Source: Bacillaceae bacterium
Lineage (GTDB): Bacteria; Bacillota; Bacilli; JACDOE01
Length of the DNA: 64,000 nucleotides
NCBI GenBank assembly: GCA_017656255.1
Contig: JACDOE010000003.1
Span: 181,653-245,652, forward strand
Direction: 5' to 3'
Below are positions 54,194 through 63,500 of this stretch, piece by piece. The number at the start of each line of letters is the position of its first letter. Position 1 is the first letter of the stretch. The position numbers were made by a program, and so were the translations under genes. The notes under the pieces were generated by a model. That model searched no databases, was not told the origin of the DNA, and was given only the letters and a program-made list of their open reading frames with translations.

Positions 54194-54940
54194 CACGTGG
54201 ATATACCAGAACAGAAACTCTTCCCCGTAAAAAAAAGACATCATCGTACCTGCAAATATAAAGGGGCCAAACGGGATACGATCTTTGCGCCCCACTCGCC
54301 CTGTCATGAGCAGTACGGCGGCCACCAACCCGCCCAACATGAAGGACACAAACAGGGCGAGCATCGTTCCTTTCCAGCCGAGCACCAGTCCGATCAGAAA
54401 AAACAGTTTGATATCCCCCCCTCCCATGCCACCTTTACTCAAAAGGGCAGCCAGGAGCAATACCCCACTCCCCAGTATGGCGCCCGCTATATAATCCCAC
54501 AGGGGAAGCGGGTGAATCCATAATCGAATCAGAAAGATAAGCAGGATCCCCGGATACACCACCCGATTCGGGATGATATGATATTTCAGATCACTTAACG
54601 TAACGGTGATCATGAGCATGGCAAAGGGGAAGGCAACGATCCAGTCCCCAACCGTTTGCGATTTGTCAAGAATAAGTAAAAAAACAAGTAACGTCAGCAA
54701 TTCCCCTGCCGGATAAAACCGTGAGATTTTCGCCCCGCAATACCGACACCGCCCCTTTAGCCCGATGTAACTGAGTACTGGAATCAAATCTTTCACGGAA
54801 AGGGAATGGCCGCATGTCGGACAGTGGGAACCTGGCCATATAAGGGATTTGTTTGATGGCAGTCGCAGGGCGGCCACATTTAAAAACGAACCGATAACAA
54901 GTGAAAACAGGCTATAAAAAACAATAAATACCATGTCCAT
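54188..54940 (-). CDS. pilD: Prepilin peptidase / N-methyltransferase
   Basis: 250 aa, eight hydrophobic segments. The N-terminal zinc site CPTCGH...CRYCG is present, as are the two catalytic aspartates in LSDLKYHIIPN and GGGDIKLFFLIGL. It cleaves class III signals of the four pilins encoded next door and methylates the new N-terminus. GAGGGG precedes ATG 54940. It follows pilT by 71 bp on the minus strand and converges on pilO. Confidence 0.93.
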   Translation of the reverse strand: MDMVFIVFYSLFSLVIGSFLNVAALRLPSNKSLIWPGSHCPTCGHSLSVKDLIPVLSYIGLKGRCRYCGAKISRFYPAGELLTLLVFLLILDKSQTVGDWIVAFPFAMLMITVTLSDLKYHIIPNRVVYPGILLIFLIRLWIHPLPLWDYIAGAILGSGVLLLAALLSKGGMGGGDIKLFFLIGLVLGWKGTMLALFVSFMLGGLVAAVLLMTGRVGRKDRIPFGPFIFAGTMMSFFYGEEFLFWYIHVL

Positions 54941-55011
54941 CGAATCCCCTCACAATCTGACCAACCTTCGGTTAAGCGGAAGCCATAACGTCAGCGTTCA
55001 TAACCGGTTGA

Positions 55012-56040
55012 TCACGGTTTCGCTTTCCGAACCATTTCCTGATCAATTTTGCCCTGTGCGGCCAGTTCTTCCAGTGCCGCCTCCATCGTCTGCATCCCCA
55101 GATTTTTACCCGTTTGTATGAGCGATTTCATTTGATGAACTTTGCCGGAACGGATCAGGTTGGCTGCGGCCGGTGTATTAACCAGCACTTCCATGGCCAG
55201 TACCCGGTTGTTTAAGTCTGATGCAGGAACCAGCCGCTGGGCCACCACTCCAATGAGGACGGAAGCCAGTTGAACCCGAATCTGCTGTTGCTGGTTTGCG
55301 GGAAAAACATCAATCATCCGGTCCACGGCGTTAACGGCATCGGCTGTATGTAACGTGGCCAGCACCAGATGGCCGGTTTCAGCTGCCGTAATTGTGGTGG
55401 CGATGGTCTCCAGATCCCGCATCTCTCCAACCAGAATCACATCGGGGTCCTGCCGAAGCGCCGCTCTCAGCGCAGAAGCAAAACTTCTCGTGTCTTTCCC
55501 GATCTCACGCTGTTCAATCAGTGATTGCCTGTGTTGATGTACATATTCGATTGGATCTTCCAGCGTAATGATATGTTTATGCCGGTTCCGATTGACCCAG
55601 TCCACCATCGCCGCCAGAGTGGTTGACTTACCGCTTCCGGTAGGACCGGTTATGATAACCAGTCCCTGATCCCGTTCTGCAAAAGACTGAACCACAGGGG
55701 CTACCCCCAGTTGATCAAGACGGGGGATTTCCGGCGGTATCACCCGGATGGCAAGGCCGGTATCTCCCCTCTGTTTATAGGCATTGACCCGGAACTGGGC
55801 AAGGCCTTCAATCGTGTATGTAAAATCAACTTCGCCCGTTTCGCGAAATACCCGGTATTGTTTTTCACCGATGATTTCCTTGAGAAAACGGTCCGTGTCT
55901 TCCGGCATCAGGATCGGATCACCGGAAGGGACAAGTATGCCATTAATCCGAAACGTCGGTTCTGCTCCTGTTGTCAGATGCACATCCGAGGCGTTTTGCT
56001 GCACGGCTTTTTTCAATAGCTCCAGCAGGGTATTTGTCAC
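55012..56040 (-). CDS. pilT: Pilus retraction ATPase PilT
   Basis: 342 aa. SDVHLTTGAEPTFRINGIL, AIRVIPPEIPRLDQLGV (PilT-specific AIRxIP), Walker A GPTGSGKSTT, LEDPIEYVH, Asp box RQDPDVILVGEMRDLETI, and ATLHTADAVNAVDRMIDVFP. Shorter than PilB and without the zinc Cys motif. Its presence implies retractile pili and twitching or DNA uptake. The start is GTG 56040 behind AAGGTG. Operon with pilD. Confidence 0.93.
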   Translation of the reverse strand: MTNTLLELLKKAVQQNASDVHLTTGAEPTFRINGILVPSGDPILMPEDTDRFLKEIIGEKQYRVFRETGEVDFTYTIEGLAQFRVNAYKQRGDTGLAIRVIPPEIPRLDQLGVAPVVQSFAERDQGLVIITGPTGSGKSTTLAAMVDWVNRNRHKHIITLEDPIEYVHQHRQSLIEQREIGKDTRSFASALRAALRQDPDVILVGEMRDLETIATTITAAETGHLVLATLHTADAVNAVDRMIDVFPANQQQQIRVQLASVLIGVVAQRLVPASDLNNRVLAMEVLVNTPAAANLIRSGKVHQMKSLIQTGKNLGMQTMEAALEELAAQGKIDQEMVRKAKP

Positions 56041-56170
56041 GTTTTGTCACCTTCCTGCCATATGTCGAATCAAATTGCTGTTTCTATTATTCTATCATGA
56101 GACTGAAGACAGAATCTCATTTGTTGTGAATTCGCTGTGAAAGGATTGACATGATTGATAAAATTAAAGG

Positions 56171-56208
56171 TCCGTTACAAACATACCCATGAGTATGTTT
56201 GTAACAGA
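56171..56208. repeat. 38-bp dispersed palindrome, copy D
   Basis: TCCGTTACAAACATACCC, AT centre, GAGTATGTTTGTAACAGA: one to two mismatches per arm. It lies in the 300-bp divergent region between pilT and the chemoreceptor gene, where no other element stands out. Confidence 0.85.
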
Positions 56209-56340
56209 AATCTCTCAGTGAAAAACGAAGACTTGAAGAAAAGAGAATTATTTGTTGAAAAATTGTCAATTTTGTCGTACGATTAAAGGAAATTATTACC
56301 GTTTGGTAAGCAACAACGGAGAGGAGACAGGTGATAAGCT

Positions 56341-58449
56341 TTGAGTAAACTTTTGTTACCCGCCATTTCTTTATTAAATCGTTTGAAATACCCGCAAAAA
56401 TTCTCACTCATCGGAATCATTTTTTTAATTCCATTGGTCATAATGCTTTATTTTCTGTTTAATCAAATGAACGAAGAGATTCGTAATCTCGAGGACCAGC
56501 AGGTTGGCGCATCGTATAACAATAAAATGAAAAACTTCCTGATTCAGGTCCAGCAACATAGAGGAGTTTCCTCTCTCTATCTGAACGGTGATCAATCCTA
56601 TCAGAAAAATATGCAGGAAAAACAAGCAGAAATTGCAGCGACAATTGAAAAGATTAAAGCACTGGAAGCCCAGTACGGAGAGTCTCTGGGGACCACCGAG
56701 CGGTGGAGTAATATTGAGCAGGAATGGATACATATTCAGGACAGCGTGTCTAGAATGGATGCGACGGAAAGCTTTCGACAGCATACCAGGCTCATCAGCC
56801 AGATCCTTGATTTACTGGTCTATGTCGGAGATGCCTCTCAACTTAAAACCATGACAAACATAGACGGTGCGTATATGTCTGAAGGAATCTTGAAAACGCT
56901 TCCCCAATTAAGTGAACAGCTGGGACAGATGAGATCGGTTGGTTCCGGAGTTGCGGCCCTTCAATTTCTGGCAACAGAACAGAATATCCAATTAATCAGT
57001 CTGAGCGACAAGACACGGGACCTCGTAGCAGATACAGGAAGGCAGCTGGATGTGATCACGGCGCATAACCCGGACTTGAAAGATCAACTGGAACCTCTTT
57101 TTGAAGACGTTGAATCCAATGTCAATGACTTTCTGATCGTGACCACGGCGGAAATTGTAAAAGCCACCCAAATCTCCATTGATCCGAATGAATATTTTGA
57201 TACGGCAACGGAGGTTATATCAAATGTTGTGGCGCTCTATGACGCCAATACAAATATCCTGAATGCTTATCTCGCCGAACATGAACAGCAATTAAAATTT
57301 AATCGGGCCTTGATTCTCGCATTGATCAGCATCAGTCTGCTGCTTACGGTGTACCTTTTTGCCGGTTTCTACATGTCGGTGAAAAAATCCATCGCATCGA
57401 TTGAACACGCTGCGGGACAGCTGGCCGAAGGGGATCTGACCACACGCGTCCGGCTTCAGACCCGTGATGAATTGTCCTATGTCGGTCAGGCTTTTAACAA
57501 AATGGCGGAGACCTTTCACAGCATGATTCATAAAACCAGGGATGTCGCGGAGCAGGTAGCCGCCTCCTCCCAGCAACTAAACGCCAGCGCGGAACAGACC
57601 AGCGGTGCGACAGAACAGATTACCAATGACATTCAGAGCGTTGCCCAGGGAACGGAAACACAATTGCGCGGAACGGAAGAAAGTGCACGTTCGCTGGAGG
57701 AGATGACGTCCGGGATCCAGCAAAGTGCTGAAAAGATCTCCACGATTTCGGAACTGTCGGGAGATTCGATGCATAAGGCGAGAGACGGCAAGGATTATGT
57801 CCGTCAAACGGTCAATCAGATGGAACAGATCTCATCGTCTGTCGATGAAACGGATAAAACAATACGGATGCTGGATCAACGTTCCAAAGAAATTGAAAAA
57901 ATACTGGAAGTGATCACCGGTATTGCCGAACAAACGAATCTGCTGGCACTGAATGCCGCCATCGAAGCAGCACGGGCGGGTGAGCACGGAAGAGGTTTTG
58001 CTGTGGTTGCCGATGAAGTGAGGCAACTGGCCGAGCAATCCGCTGAGTCTGCCGGGCAGATCGGAGCGCTGGTCTCGGAGATTCAGAAAGATATGCACCA
58101 TTCCGTCCAGGCGATGGATACGGTTAAATCCGATGTGGGATCGGGCCGCGAACAGGTACAGGAGACCGAACAGAAATTTAATGAGATTTTTGAAGCGATG
58201 CAACAGATCACGGAACAGATCGAAAACGTTTCGGCCACGACCCAGCAGATTTCAGCAGGAGCCCAGCAGGTATCGGCATCTGTCAATCAGGTTTCGGAGA
58301 TTGCCAGGGATGCCAATCAAAATACACAAAATGTGGTGGCGGCAACCGAGGAACAACTGGCTTCCATGGAAGAGATTACGGCATCCGCCAACTCCCTGAC
58401 TGAAATGGCGGAAGAGTTGCAGGCTCTGATTAATCGGTTTAAAGTTTAG
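56341..58449 (+). CDS. Methyl-accepting chemotaxis protein
   Basis: 702 aa. Transmembrane helix 1 ([20 protein letters not shown]) and an extracytoplasmic all-helical sensor of about 270 aa with [15 protein letters not shown], similar to the RxRG motif of NIT-like nitrate/nitrite-sensing bundles (tentative). Then helix 2 ([21 protein letters not shown]), HAMP, and the signalling domain with the hairpin tip [41 protein letters not shown] 56341 has GGTGA upstream. Neighbouring pil genes make a role in pilus-based movement possible, but che genes are not in the window. Confidence 0.92.
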   Translation: MSKLLLPAISLLNRLKYPQKFSLIGIIFLIPLVIMLYFLFNQMNEEIRNLEDQQVGASYNNKMKNFLIQVQQHRGVSSLYLNGDQSYQKNMQEKQAEIAATIEKIKALEAQYGESLGTTERWSNIEQEWIHIQDSVSRMDATESFRQHTRLISQILDLLVYVGDASQLKTMTNIDGAYMSEGILKTLPQLSEQLGQMRSVGSGVAALQFLATEQNIQLISLSDKTRDLVADTGRQLDVITAHNPDLKDQLEPLFEDVESNVNDFLIVTTAEIVKATQISIDPNEYFDTATEVISNVVALYDANTNILNAYLAEHEQQLKFNRALILALISISLLLTVYLFAGFYMSVKKSIASIEHAAGQLAEGDLTTRVRLQTRDELSYVGQAFNKMAETFHSMIHKTRDVAEQVAASSQQLNASAEQTSGATEQITNDIQSVAQGTETQLRGTEESARSLEEMTSGIQQSAEKISTISELSGDSMHKARDGKDYVRQTVNQMEQISSSVDETDKTIRMLDQRSKEIEKILEVITGIAEQTNLLALNAAIEAARAGEHGRGFAVVADEVRQLAEQSAESAGQIGALVSEIQKDMHHSVQAMDTVKSDVGSGREQVQETEQKFNEIFEAMQQITEQIENVSATTQQISAGAQQVSASVNQVSEIARDANQNTQNVVAATEEQLASMEEITASANSLTEMAEELQALINRFKV

Positions 58450-58481
58450 GTGATTTGGGAGCTGGTGCATATAAAAGTTAA

Positions 58482-58522
58482 GGCCCTGCGACGTGTAGCG
58501 TTTGTCGCAGGGCCGGTTTTTT
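58482..58522 (+). terminator. Terminator of the chemoreceptor gene
   Basis: GGCCCTGCGAC / GTCGCAGGGCC 11-bp perfect stem, then GGTTTTTT. Confidence 0.92.
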
Positions 58523-58570
58523 ATTGTTGGGATTATGGATTTTTAGACAATTGATACCGAGGGTGATGTG

Positions 58571-58693
58571 ATGTTTAGAAAAATCAAGATTGGGGTATTG
58601 GCTTACCTGTTTTATTTGTTACTCGTGATATTGATATTTTTTGCGGGTGATTTTCCTTTTATCGGATTTTTAGGTTTATTACTGCACGGTTAA
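58571..58693 (+). CDS. Possible 40-aa single-span membrane protein
   Basis: ATG 58571 with GAGGGTG 7 nt upstream opens a 40-codon frame beginning MFRKIKIGVLAYLFYLLLV. It is positively charged at the N-terminus, then almost wholly hydrophobic, and ends LGLLLHG. Size, SD and composition fit a small membrane peptide; no family is recognised. Confidence 0.45.
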   Translation: MFRKIKIGVLAYLFYLLLVILIFFAGDFPFIGFLGLLLHG

Positions 58694-58900
58694 TTCTCTT
58701 CCTGCATACGCCTTAATCTGGCACCATCCATGGCAATTTGATTGAGAAAAAATGTGCTATAGCGTCTTTGATCAGAACTATGGACGATCCCGTCTTCTCT
58801 GAAATCTTCTGTCAGGGGCCGCCTTTTTATAGTCCGGATGGCCGCTGGAGATCGACTGAAAACAGAAACGCAGGGGATCAGTCCCCAGTCCGATTTTATT
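58690..58900 (-). other. Open frame of uncertain status in the 58.69-58.99 kb gap
   Basis: The minus strand has a coding-like frame ending at 58690 with TIKRRPLTEDFREDGIVHSS followed by QRRYSTFFLNQIAMDGARLR. No start codon with SD is seen upstream, and the upstream part looks non-coding. It may be the 3' remnant of a lost gene. Nothing else is seen between 58694 and 58993. Confidence 0.25.
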
Positions 58901-58993
58901 TTATGAAGAATATGAATTAAGAAGGTTTTAATATAAATGTGATGGCAAACATTCTTTTTACCGATACTGGTTTTCGCAGATGTTTAAATAGTG

Positions 58994-59515
58994 TTAATTG
59001 AAGAATGTCACAATGCGTAACAAAGTCCTCATCAAAAAGAAAACAAGAACACCTGAAGCTAATAAAATCACAATCGTCTCAAGAACCCGATTCAGTTGTT
59101 TTGTTTCTTTGGCCCGTTCATCCCCTTCTGAAAATAATGATGAAATTATCACGTATCCCAACCACACGCCGGCCAGATTAGATACACTTGTTTTGGCTGT
59201 GGAAATTGCCAGCGGCGGTACACCGATCAGGTGAAAAAAGGAAGGGAATCCGATGATAAACGCGGGGATGCCCTGAATCAACAGGTTGTACAAGTTGACA
59301 GAGAATTTGATGTTTGACTTTGACAACAGGGTGAAGAGCCCTAACATGACGCCAAAAATAACCGGCACGAGGTTAATCAGAAAGATGGCCCTTCCCCCCA
59401 GATAAAATAGGTTTTCATTGACCCAGATTAAAAAATAATGATACCCGTAGAAAAACAGGACCAGTATGGCTGAATACAAGACGGGTAAAGTGAAACGTCG
59501 TTTATTCCGGAACAC
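58994..59515 (-). CDS. Membrane protein of unknown function
   Basis: 173 aa with five hydrophobic segments (VLYSAILVLFFYGYHYFLIW; INLVPVIFGVMLGLFTLL; GIPAFIIGFPSFFHLIG; LAGVWLGYVIISSLF; VILLASGVLVFFLMRTLL). AAAGGGGAGATTG precedes the start near 59515. No family is recognised. It follows the DUF2306-like gene on the same strand by about 70 bp. Confidence 0.6.
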   Translation of the reverse strand: MFRNKRRFTLPVLYSAILVLFFYGYHYFLIWVNENLFYLGGRAIFLINLVPVIFGVMLGLFTLLSKSNIKFSVNLYNLLIQGIPAFIIGFPSFFHLIGVPPLAISTAKTSVSNLAGVWLGYVIISSLFSEGDERAKETKQLNRVLETIVILLASGVLVFFLMRTLLRIVTFFN

Positions 59516-59587
59516 TGCAATCTCCCCTTTTTTCCCATCGCTAGTGGGCAGTATGTTTTAAAAGATATGAGTTTTACACTCGAACGA

Positions 59588-60271
59588 TCACTTATGTTCA
59601 AATTTCCGTCTGTAATAGATGGAAAAACCTATGATAACCGGGGTGAGCAGGATGGTCGGCAGAAACCAGACCAGCATATGTACGGTTGATACTCCCAGTA
59701 ATCGAGGTGCGCCAAACACCGTAAATGCCGTTATGGTTGCTATGGAACATCCCAGCATACTGGCCAGATGCTCATAGATCCAGTGTACCTTTTTATATGG
59801 AACTGATATCCAGTATTTTAACTGGGAAACCCCCAGGAATATCCCCACAATCGGAAAATAGGCCAGCAATGGAAAAGAGATGATAAAACCGTAAATGGAC
59901 ACCATGATTCCGGACAGGAGCAATGCAAGGGAAAAGCCCAGATCAACCGGGTGTGTATGGCGGTGTTTTCTATTTTTAAATCGTAGAACACGGATGCCAT
60001 ACCAGGCAGTCGATGCACTCAATATGGCGATAAAGATGAGAAAGATAGAAAATGCCCGGAATGTTTGATCTACGCCCGGATTAAAGAATATACGCCAGAT
60101 GGCCATGTACAGGGCTGATAGAGCAACCAGGTACATGGCAATGACGTAAAGCCATCCTGCCCGGTTGTGAATCTTTCCGCCTTTTCTGGTTACGACCGGG
60201 ATCCAGAATATGAGTAACGCGATAAATCCGCTCACGATATGTAAGTAACGACTTATTTCAAAGATGTGCAT
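59588..60271 (-). CDS. DUF2306-like multi-span membrane protein
   Basis: 227 aa with seven hydrophobic segments. EISRYLHIVSGFIALLIFWIPVVTRKGGKIHNRAGWLYVIAMYLVALSALYMA is the DUF2306-type signature, with conserved His/Arg residues in helices 1-3; function unknown. ATG 60271 lies 9 nt after AAGGGG; ATG 60277 and a longer frame to 60325 are less likely. It overlaps nothing and lies 29 bp after the truncated ORF. Confidence 0.7.
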   Translation of the reverse strand: MHIFEISRYLHIVSGFIALLIFWIPVVTRKGGKIHNRAGWLYVIAMYLVALSALYMAIWRIFFNPGVDQTFRAFSIFLIFIAILSASTAWYGIRVLRFKNRKHRHTHPVDLGFSLALLLSGIMVSIYGFIISFPLLAYFPIVGIFLGVSQLKYWISVPYKKVHWIYEHLASMLGCSIATITAFTVFGAPRLLGVSTVHMLVWFLPTILLTPVIIGFSIYYRRKFEHK

Positions 60272-60299
60272 TTTCATAATCCCCTTTTGTAGAAGAGGT

Positions 60300-60857
60300 T
60301 CATTTGAGAAACCTCTGTATAACACAACATGTACCAGTCAAGCTTCTCAACTCAATCCGATTTTTGTTAGATCTCCATTTCCCCAAACTTAATCCCACCA
60401 TCCCGATCCCCAGTACAAATGTTAAAAATGGAAACATAATCGGATAATAAAGACTTGGCCATCCAAATACATTTGTCTTAAAGCTTAATGGTACAGGTGT
60501 AACAACCCCTGTATTGACCAATTGAACACGGTACAGATTTCCTGATCTTTCCTGATAGGAAAAAATGTCCTCCGTCACTTCCCCATTTTGGCTGACAAAT
60601 AAAATTCGCCATTTCCATGATTCTTCCTGTTTTTCAACGGGATGGGATATGCGTTGAACAATGGCCAATGCTTCAGCTCCTGTTAATTTGTGCTTTATTT
60701 GCAAGGGGTAGATCCACGAATGATATCTGTTTCCATTAAAGGAATGAGGACGAATTTCAACAGCTGCGTTGTGGGTATAATCCTTCTGATTGACCGAGAT
60801 GTTTACAATGCCTTCTATTTCTGTTGGATACTCGTCATATTCTGACGTTTCAAACAT
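60300..60857 (-). CDS. Probably 5'-truncated membrane-anchored protein
   Basis: 185 aa from ATG 60857, with one transmembrane helix near the C-terminus (PIMFPFLTFVLGIGMVGLSLG). ATG 60857 has no SD. The frame continues upstream in coding-like sequence (TQPIYFYGNEIKFKDAY) to an in-frame TAA at about 60909, so the real N-terminus and signal peptide seem lost. A 38-bp palindrome lies just upstream at 60927. Possibly a decayed gene; no family recognised. Confidence 0.5.
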   Translation of the reverse strand: MFETSEYDEYPTEIEGIVNISVNQKDYTHNAAVEIRPHSFNGNRYHSWIYPLQIKHKLTGAEALAIVQRISHPVEKQEESWKWRILFVSQNGEVTEDIFSYQERSGNLYRVQLVNTGVVTPVPLSFKTNVFGWPSLYYPIMFPFLTFVLGIGMVGLSLGKWRSNKNRIELRSLTGTCCVIQRFLK

Positions 60858-60926
60858 ATACGCATCTTTAAATTTAATTTCATTTCCGTAAAAATAAATC
60901 GGTTGAGTTTAAAAAATAAGTATTCT

Positions 60927-60964
60927 TTTGTTACAAACCGACTGGCGGGAATGTTTGTAACATA
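60927..60964. repeat. 38-bp dispersed palindrome, copy E
   Basis: TTTGTTACAAACCGACTGG and CGGGAATGTTTGTAACATA. Only the outer arms GTTACAAAC/GTTTGTAAC still pair; it is the most decayed copy. It lies just upstream of the truncated ORF at 60300-60857. Confidence 0.7.
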
Positions 60965-60988
60965 GAGTATGTATTTTTTATTGACGTG

Positions 60989-61105
60989 CTACTTTAATCT
61001 ATTCTCAGAAAAACAATAAATATTTTTTCTTAAAATCAGTATGCCGGTTACAACCAACAAGATCAACAAAAACATATCGTTTGTAATCGATCCCCATTTT
61101 AACAA
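60989..61105 (-). CDS. Possible 38-aa membrane peptide
   Basis: TTG 61105 opens a short frame, LLKWGSITNDMFLLILLVV then TGILILRKNIYCFSENRLK, with one transmembrane helix. An in-frame TAA stands just upstream (61118-61120) and the SD is poor. It may be a fragment of the decayed gene cluster rather than a true gene. Confidence 0.25.
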   Translation of the reverse strand: MLKWGSITNDMFLLILLVVTGILILRKNIYCFSENRLK

Positions 61106-61132
61106 TGTAATCGTCTTCTTTTACCCCATCAT

Positions 61133-61240
61133 TTTTTCTTTTGTATCTGAAATAGAATTTAAAAAATAAATGGATGCGGCAACTATCATGCTTATGACGA
61201 TAAAAACCCCCTGTTTACCTTGCCGTTATCCCCCCGATAA
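61133..61240 (-). pseudogene. Decayed duplicate of the 62.5-63.5 kb membrane-protein N-terminus
   Basis: The minus strand reads VFIVISMIVAASIYFLNSIS then SDTKEKMMG and a stop. It parallels FLIVISMIVTASIYMLKTG-SDTNETM of the intact gene at 62522-63481, including long stretches of identical DNA (ATCGTCATAAGCATGAT). About 18 nt holding the start codon are missing, and the preceding lipoprotein end (GGCAAGGTAA against GGCAGGTAA) is also recognisable. The rest of the 60.9-61.28 kb gap holds no clear gene. Confidence 0.6.
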
Positions 61241-61282
61241 ACGCCTGTTATCTTTTCTTTGTTCTTATCTGAGGAATTTTAC

Positions 61283-62422
61283 TCACTCTAACATGCCTAC
61301 CGTTGAGCCTTCTTTTTGTTCGATTACGGAGTAAGTTTTGACTTTATCAATCAGTCTGCCTTTTTCATCCGTGTATTTGACCAGATCAAACACTAGTTCA
61401 TGACCCACATATTGAAGATTCATGACTTCATATGCTTCGTTTTTTAGATCATCGATATCTATACGTGTTGTTTGTATATGACCTGCCGCTTCTAGTCGAT
61501 TAATAACAATATAATCTTGTTTATCATTGATATAGGCAAACTCATTGGACAATCTGTTCCATGCTAATTCATCCGTTAAAGGCATTTCTATGTTTTTATT
61601 ATTTTTGAGATTAAGGATGACCGTCTTGTTTTTATTAAAATCTAAATAAGCGAGATACGTTTTATCTGGTGAGATGCTTAATATTTTTGCATTTTGTTTA
61701 AAGTCATCGATCGTCCTAGCATGAACATTGTATTTTTTTATGTTTGTCACAATTCTTTTTTGATGGGGAGATTTGTCATTTTTAGCTTCATCAAAATAAA
61801 TACTGTCATTGATCCCCCATACACTTTTAACATTAAGATCATGAAGATAGAAAGGTTTTTTATATGAATAGATAGTCTTCCACTTTTTTTCTAAAATATC
61901 ATAGAGGCTTACGTTAAGTGTGATATCAGCATCATATATAAAAGTCATGTGATTATGTTCTCTATTTATATCACCATGATGATACTCCCTTAAATCGGGG
62001 ATTTGAAAAGGTTGCTTTTCTCTGGTTTTGACATTAAATAGTGTAAGATCCGTTTTGAAGAATTCACTATATTCAACGATAATCGCCTCTTCATTATTAA
62101 GCCAGATAACCGGTTTTGGAGATAGGTCTTTTTTAAGACTGTAGAAGTATCCCCTTCCCAGAGGATCAGAATCATCATTGAAGTAAATATAGTACATATT
62201 ATATGGTGCCATTTCTGATTCTTTTACAATAAAATTCTTTTCAACAAAATAATTGTTACCATCAGGTGCATCGAAATAATGTTTGATAACTTTGCCCTCA
62301 TGAAGCAATGTTAGTTTAAAGTGTTTTAACTTATCATCTTTATTGACCTGGTTACAAGCACTGGTTATACCTAAAATCATCATGAATAACACGACGATAA
62401 ACGTTTTTTGGTGTTTTTTCAT
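61283..62422 (-). CDS. Lipoprotein of unknown function, propeller-like
   Basis: 379 aa. Signal peptide ending MILGITSAC (lipobox). Mature part has repeated short beta segments (KPVIWLNNEEAIIVEYSEFF; ILSISPDKTYLAYLDFNKNKTVILNLKNNKN; NRLSNEFAYINDKQDYIVI), suggesting a beta-propeller like the C-terminal half of the lipoprotein at 39.5-41.4 kb. AAGGATG lies upstream of ATG 62422; longer frames to 62449 are less likely. Distinctly AT-rich compared with the pil region. Confidence 0.7.
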   Translation of the reverse strand: MKKHQKTFIVVLFMMILGITSACNQVNKDDKLKHFKLTLLHEGKVIKHYFDAPDGNNYFVEKNFIVKESEMAPYNMYYIYFNDDSDPLGRGYFYSLKKDLSPKPVIWLNNEEAIIVEYSEFFKTDLTLFNVKTREKQPFQIPDLREYHHGDINREHNHMTFIYDADITLNVSLYDILEKKWKTIYSYKKPFYLHDLNVKSVWGINDSIYFDEAKNDKSPHQKRIVTNIKKYNVHARTIDDFKQNAKILSISPDKTYLAYLDFNKNKTVILNLKNNKNIEMPLTDELAWNRLSNEFAYINDKQDYIVINRLEAAGHIQTTRIDIDDLKNEAYEVMNLQYVGHELVFDLVKYTDEKGRLIDKVKTYSVIEQKEGSTVGMLE

Positions 62423-62521
62423 TATTTTCATCCTTACTTTAAAGGGCAACCCCCTTATTCATTCGGGCCTTTCTCTCAATTTGATTTAAGAAAAAAATTC
62501 TCAACTCTTTAGTGCTCTAAA

Positions 62522-63481
62522 TTATTTCAAGTCCTCCCTTGTTAAATGAAACAAATATTCTTTGTTTGTATTGACGAGTGCTGCAAAACCCCCGCCCTTT
62601 ATTTCAACTACAATCCTCGAAGGAAATTTGGCCTCTTTAAATAAGAATAATTTCCATTCCCTTTCCTTTATGACAGGATCAGGGTTATAATGTCTACTAT
62701 ACTTCTCCAGCACATTTTGAAGTAAGGGCTCGTCTTTTAAATTAATACGAGTAGATATATATTCATTATCATAATTTTTATCATGAATATAGTAGACTTC
62801 TTTTACATCTATCTTTTTACGTCCTTTTATTAAATCGACCGCATAAATATCCATAGCATAATAACCGGTATCGGCCAGTTCCTGTAAAAATTTCACTTCT
62901 TGATCATCATTTCTTATTTTCTGGATGGTTTCAAAAAAAGCTTCATGTTTCTCCTGAGTCGGTTGAACAATAGCTATAAAAAGAGTTCCCCCTCTCGAAT
63001 ACCCATAAAACACGGGTGACGAATCCCCTATGATTTGATTAATTTTCTTCTGCTGGTCGACGACCCAATTCCATTGGTCTAAACCATTGTGATTAAGATC
63101 TAAATTAAAAACATCCCATAATATACCTCTGGCTTTGATGGATGCCATTATTAATTCATATTGATTGTTGTAATCTATTTGCTCAATATCTTCTTTATAT
63201 AGAGGGAAAAGATTTTGAGCGAGATAAGATCCAGCATCGGAAGGATTCGTTATTTCTTTGTCCGGGTTTGGAAAACGGCTTAATATTTGTTCGGATTGAA
63301 CCGATGATTTTTCTGGTTCAGACCAGTTGCTTGATGGTTGGTTTTTATCTTGTGTTTGATTGACAGTTTTTTTGTTTTCAACTGCCGTCATGGTTTCATT
63401 TGTATCTGAACCTGTCTTTAACATGTAAATGGATGCAGTAACAATCATGCTTATGACGATTAAAAAAACTATTTTTTTCAT
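62522..63481 (-). CDS. Membrane-anchored extracytoplasmic protein of unknown function
   Basis: 319 aa. N-terminal anchor KKIVFLIVISMIVTASIYML, a Ser/Gln/Asn-rich linker (to about residue 65), then a soluble domain with no recognised family (YDNEYISTRINLKDEPLLQNVLEKYSRHYNPDPVIKEREWKLFLF). GGGGGGCGG precedes ATG 63481; the longer frame to 63550 overlaps the small lipoprotein gene in another frame and is rejected. Likely co-transcribed with that gene (19-bp gap) and the next lipoprotein (99-bp gap). Confidence 0.68.
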   Translation of the reverse strand: MKKIVFLIVISMIVTASIYMLKTGSDTNETMTAVENKKTVNQTQDKNQPSSNWSEPEKSSVQSEQILSRFPNPDKEITNPSDAGSYLAQNLFPLYKEDIEQIDYNNQYELIMASIKARGILWDVFNLDLNHNGLDQWNWVVDQQKKINQIIGDSSPVFYGYSRGGTLFIAIVQPTQEKHEAFFETIQKIRNDDQEVKFLQELADTGYYAMDIYAVDLIKGRKKIDVKEVYYIHDKNYDNEYISTRINLKDEPLLQNVLEKYSRHYNPDPVIKEREWKLFLFKEAKFPSRIVVEIKGGGFAALVNTNKEYLFHLTREDLK

Positions 63482-63500
63482 AAATTGCCGCCCCCCTGTT

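Noticed and set aside
54197..54523. Plus-strand frame of 108 codons after pilO
   Set aside because: Antisense to pilD, whose catalytic aspartates and zinc cysteines are intact.
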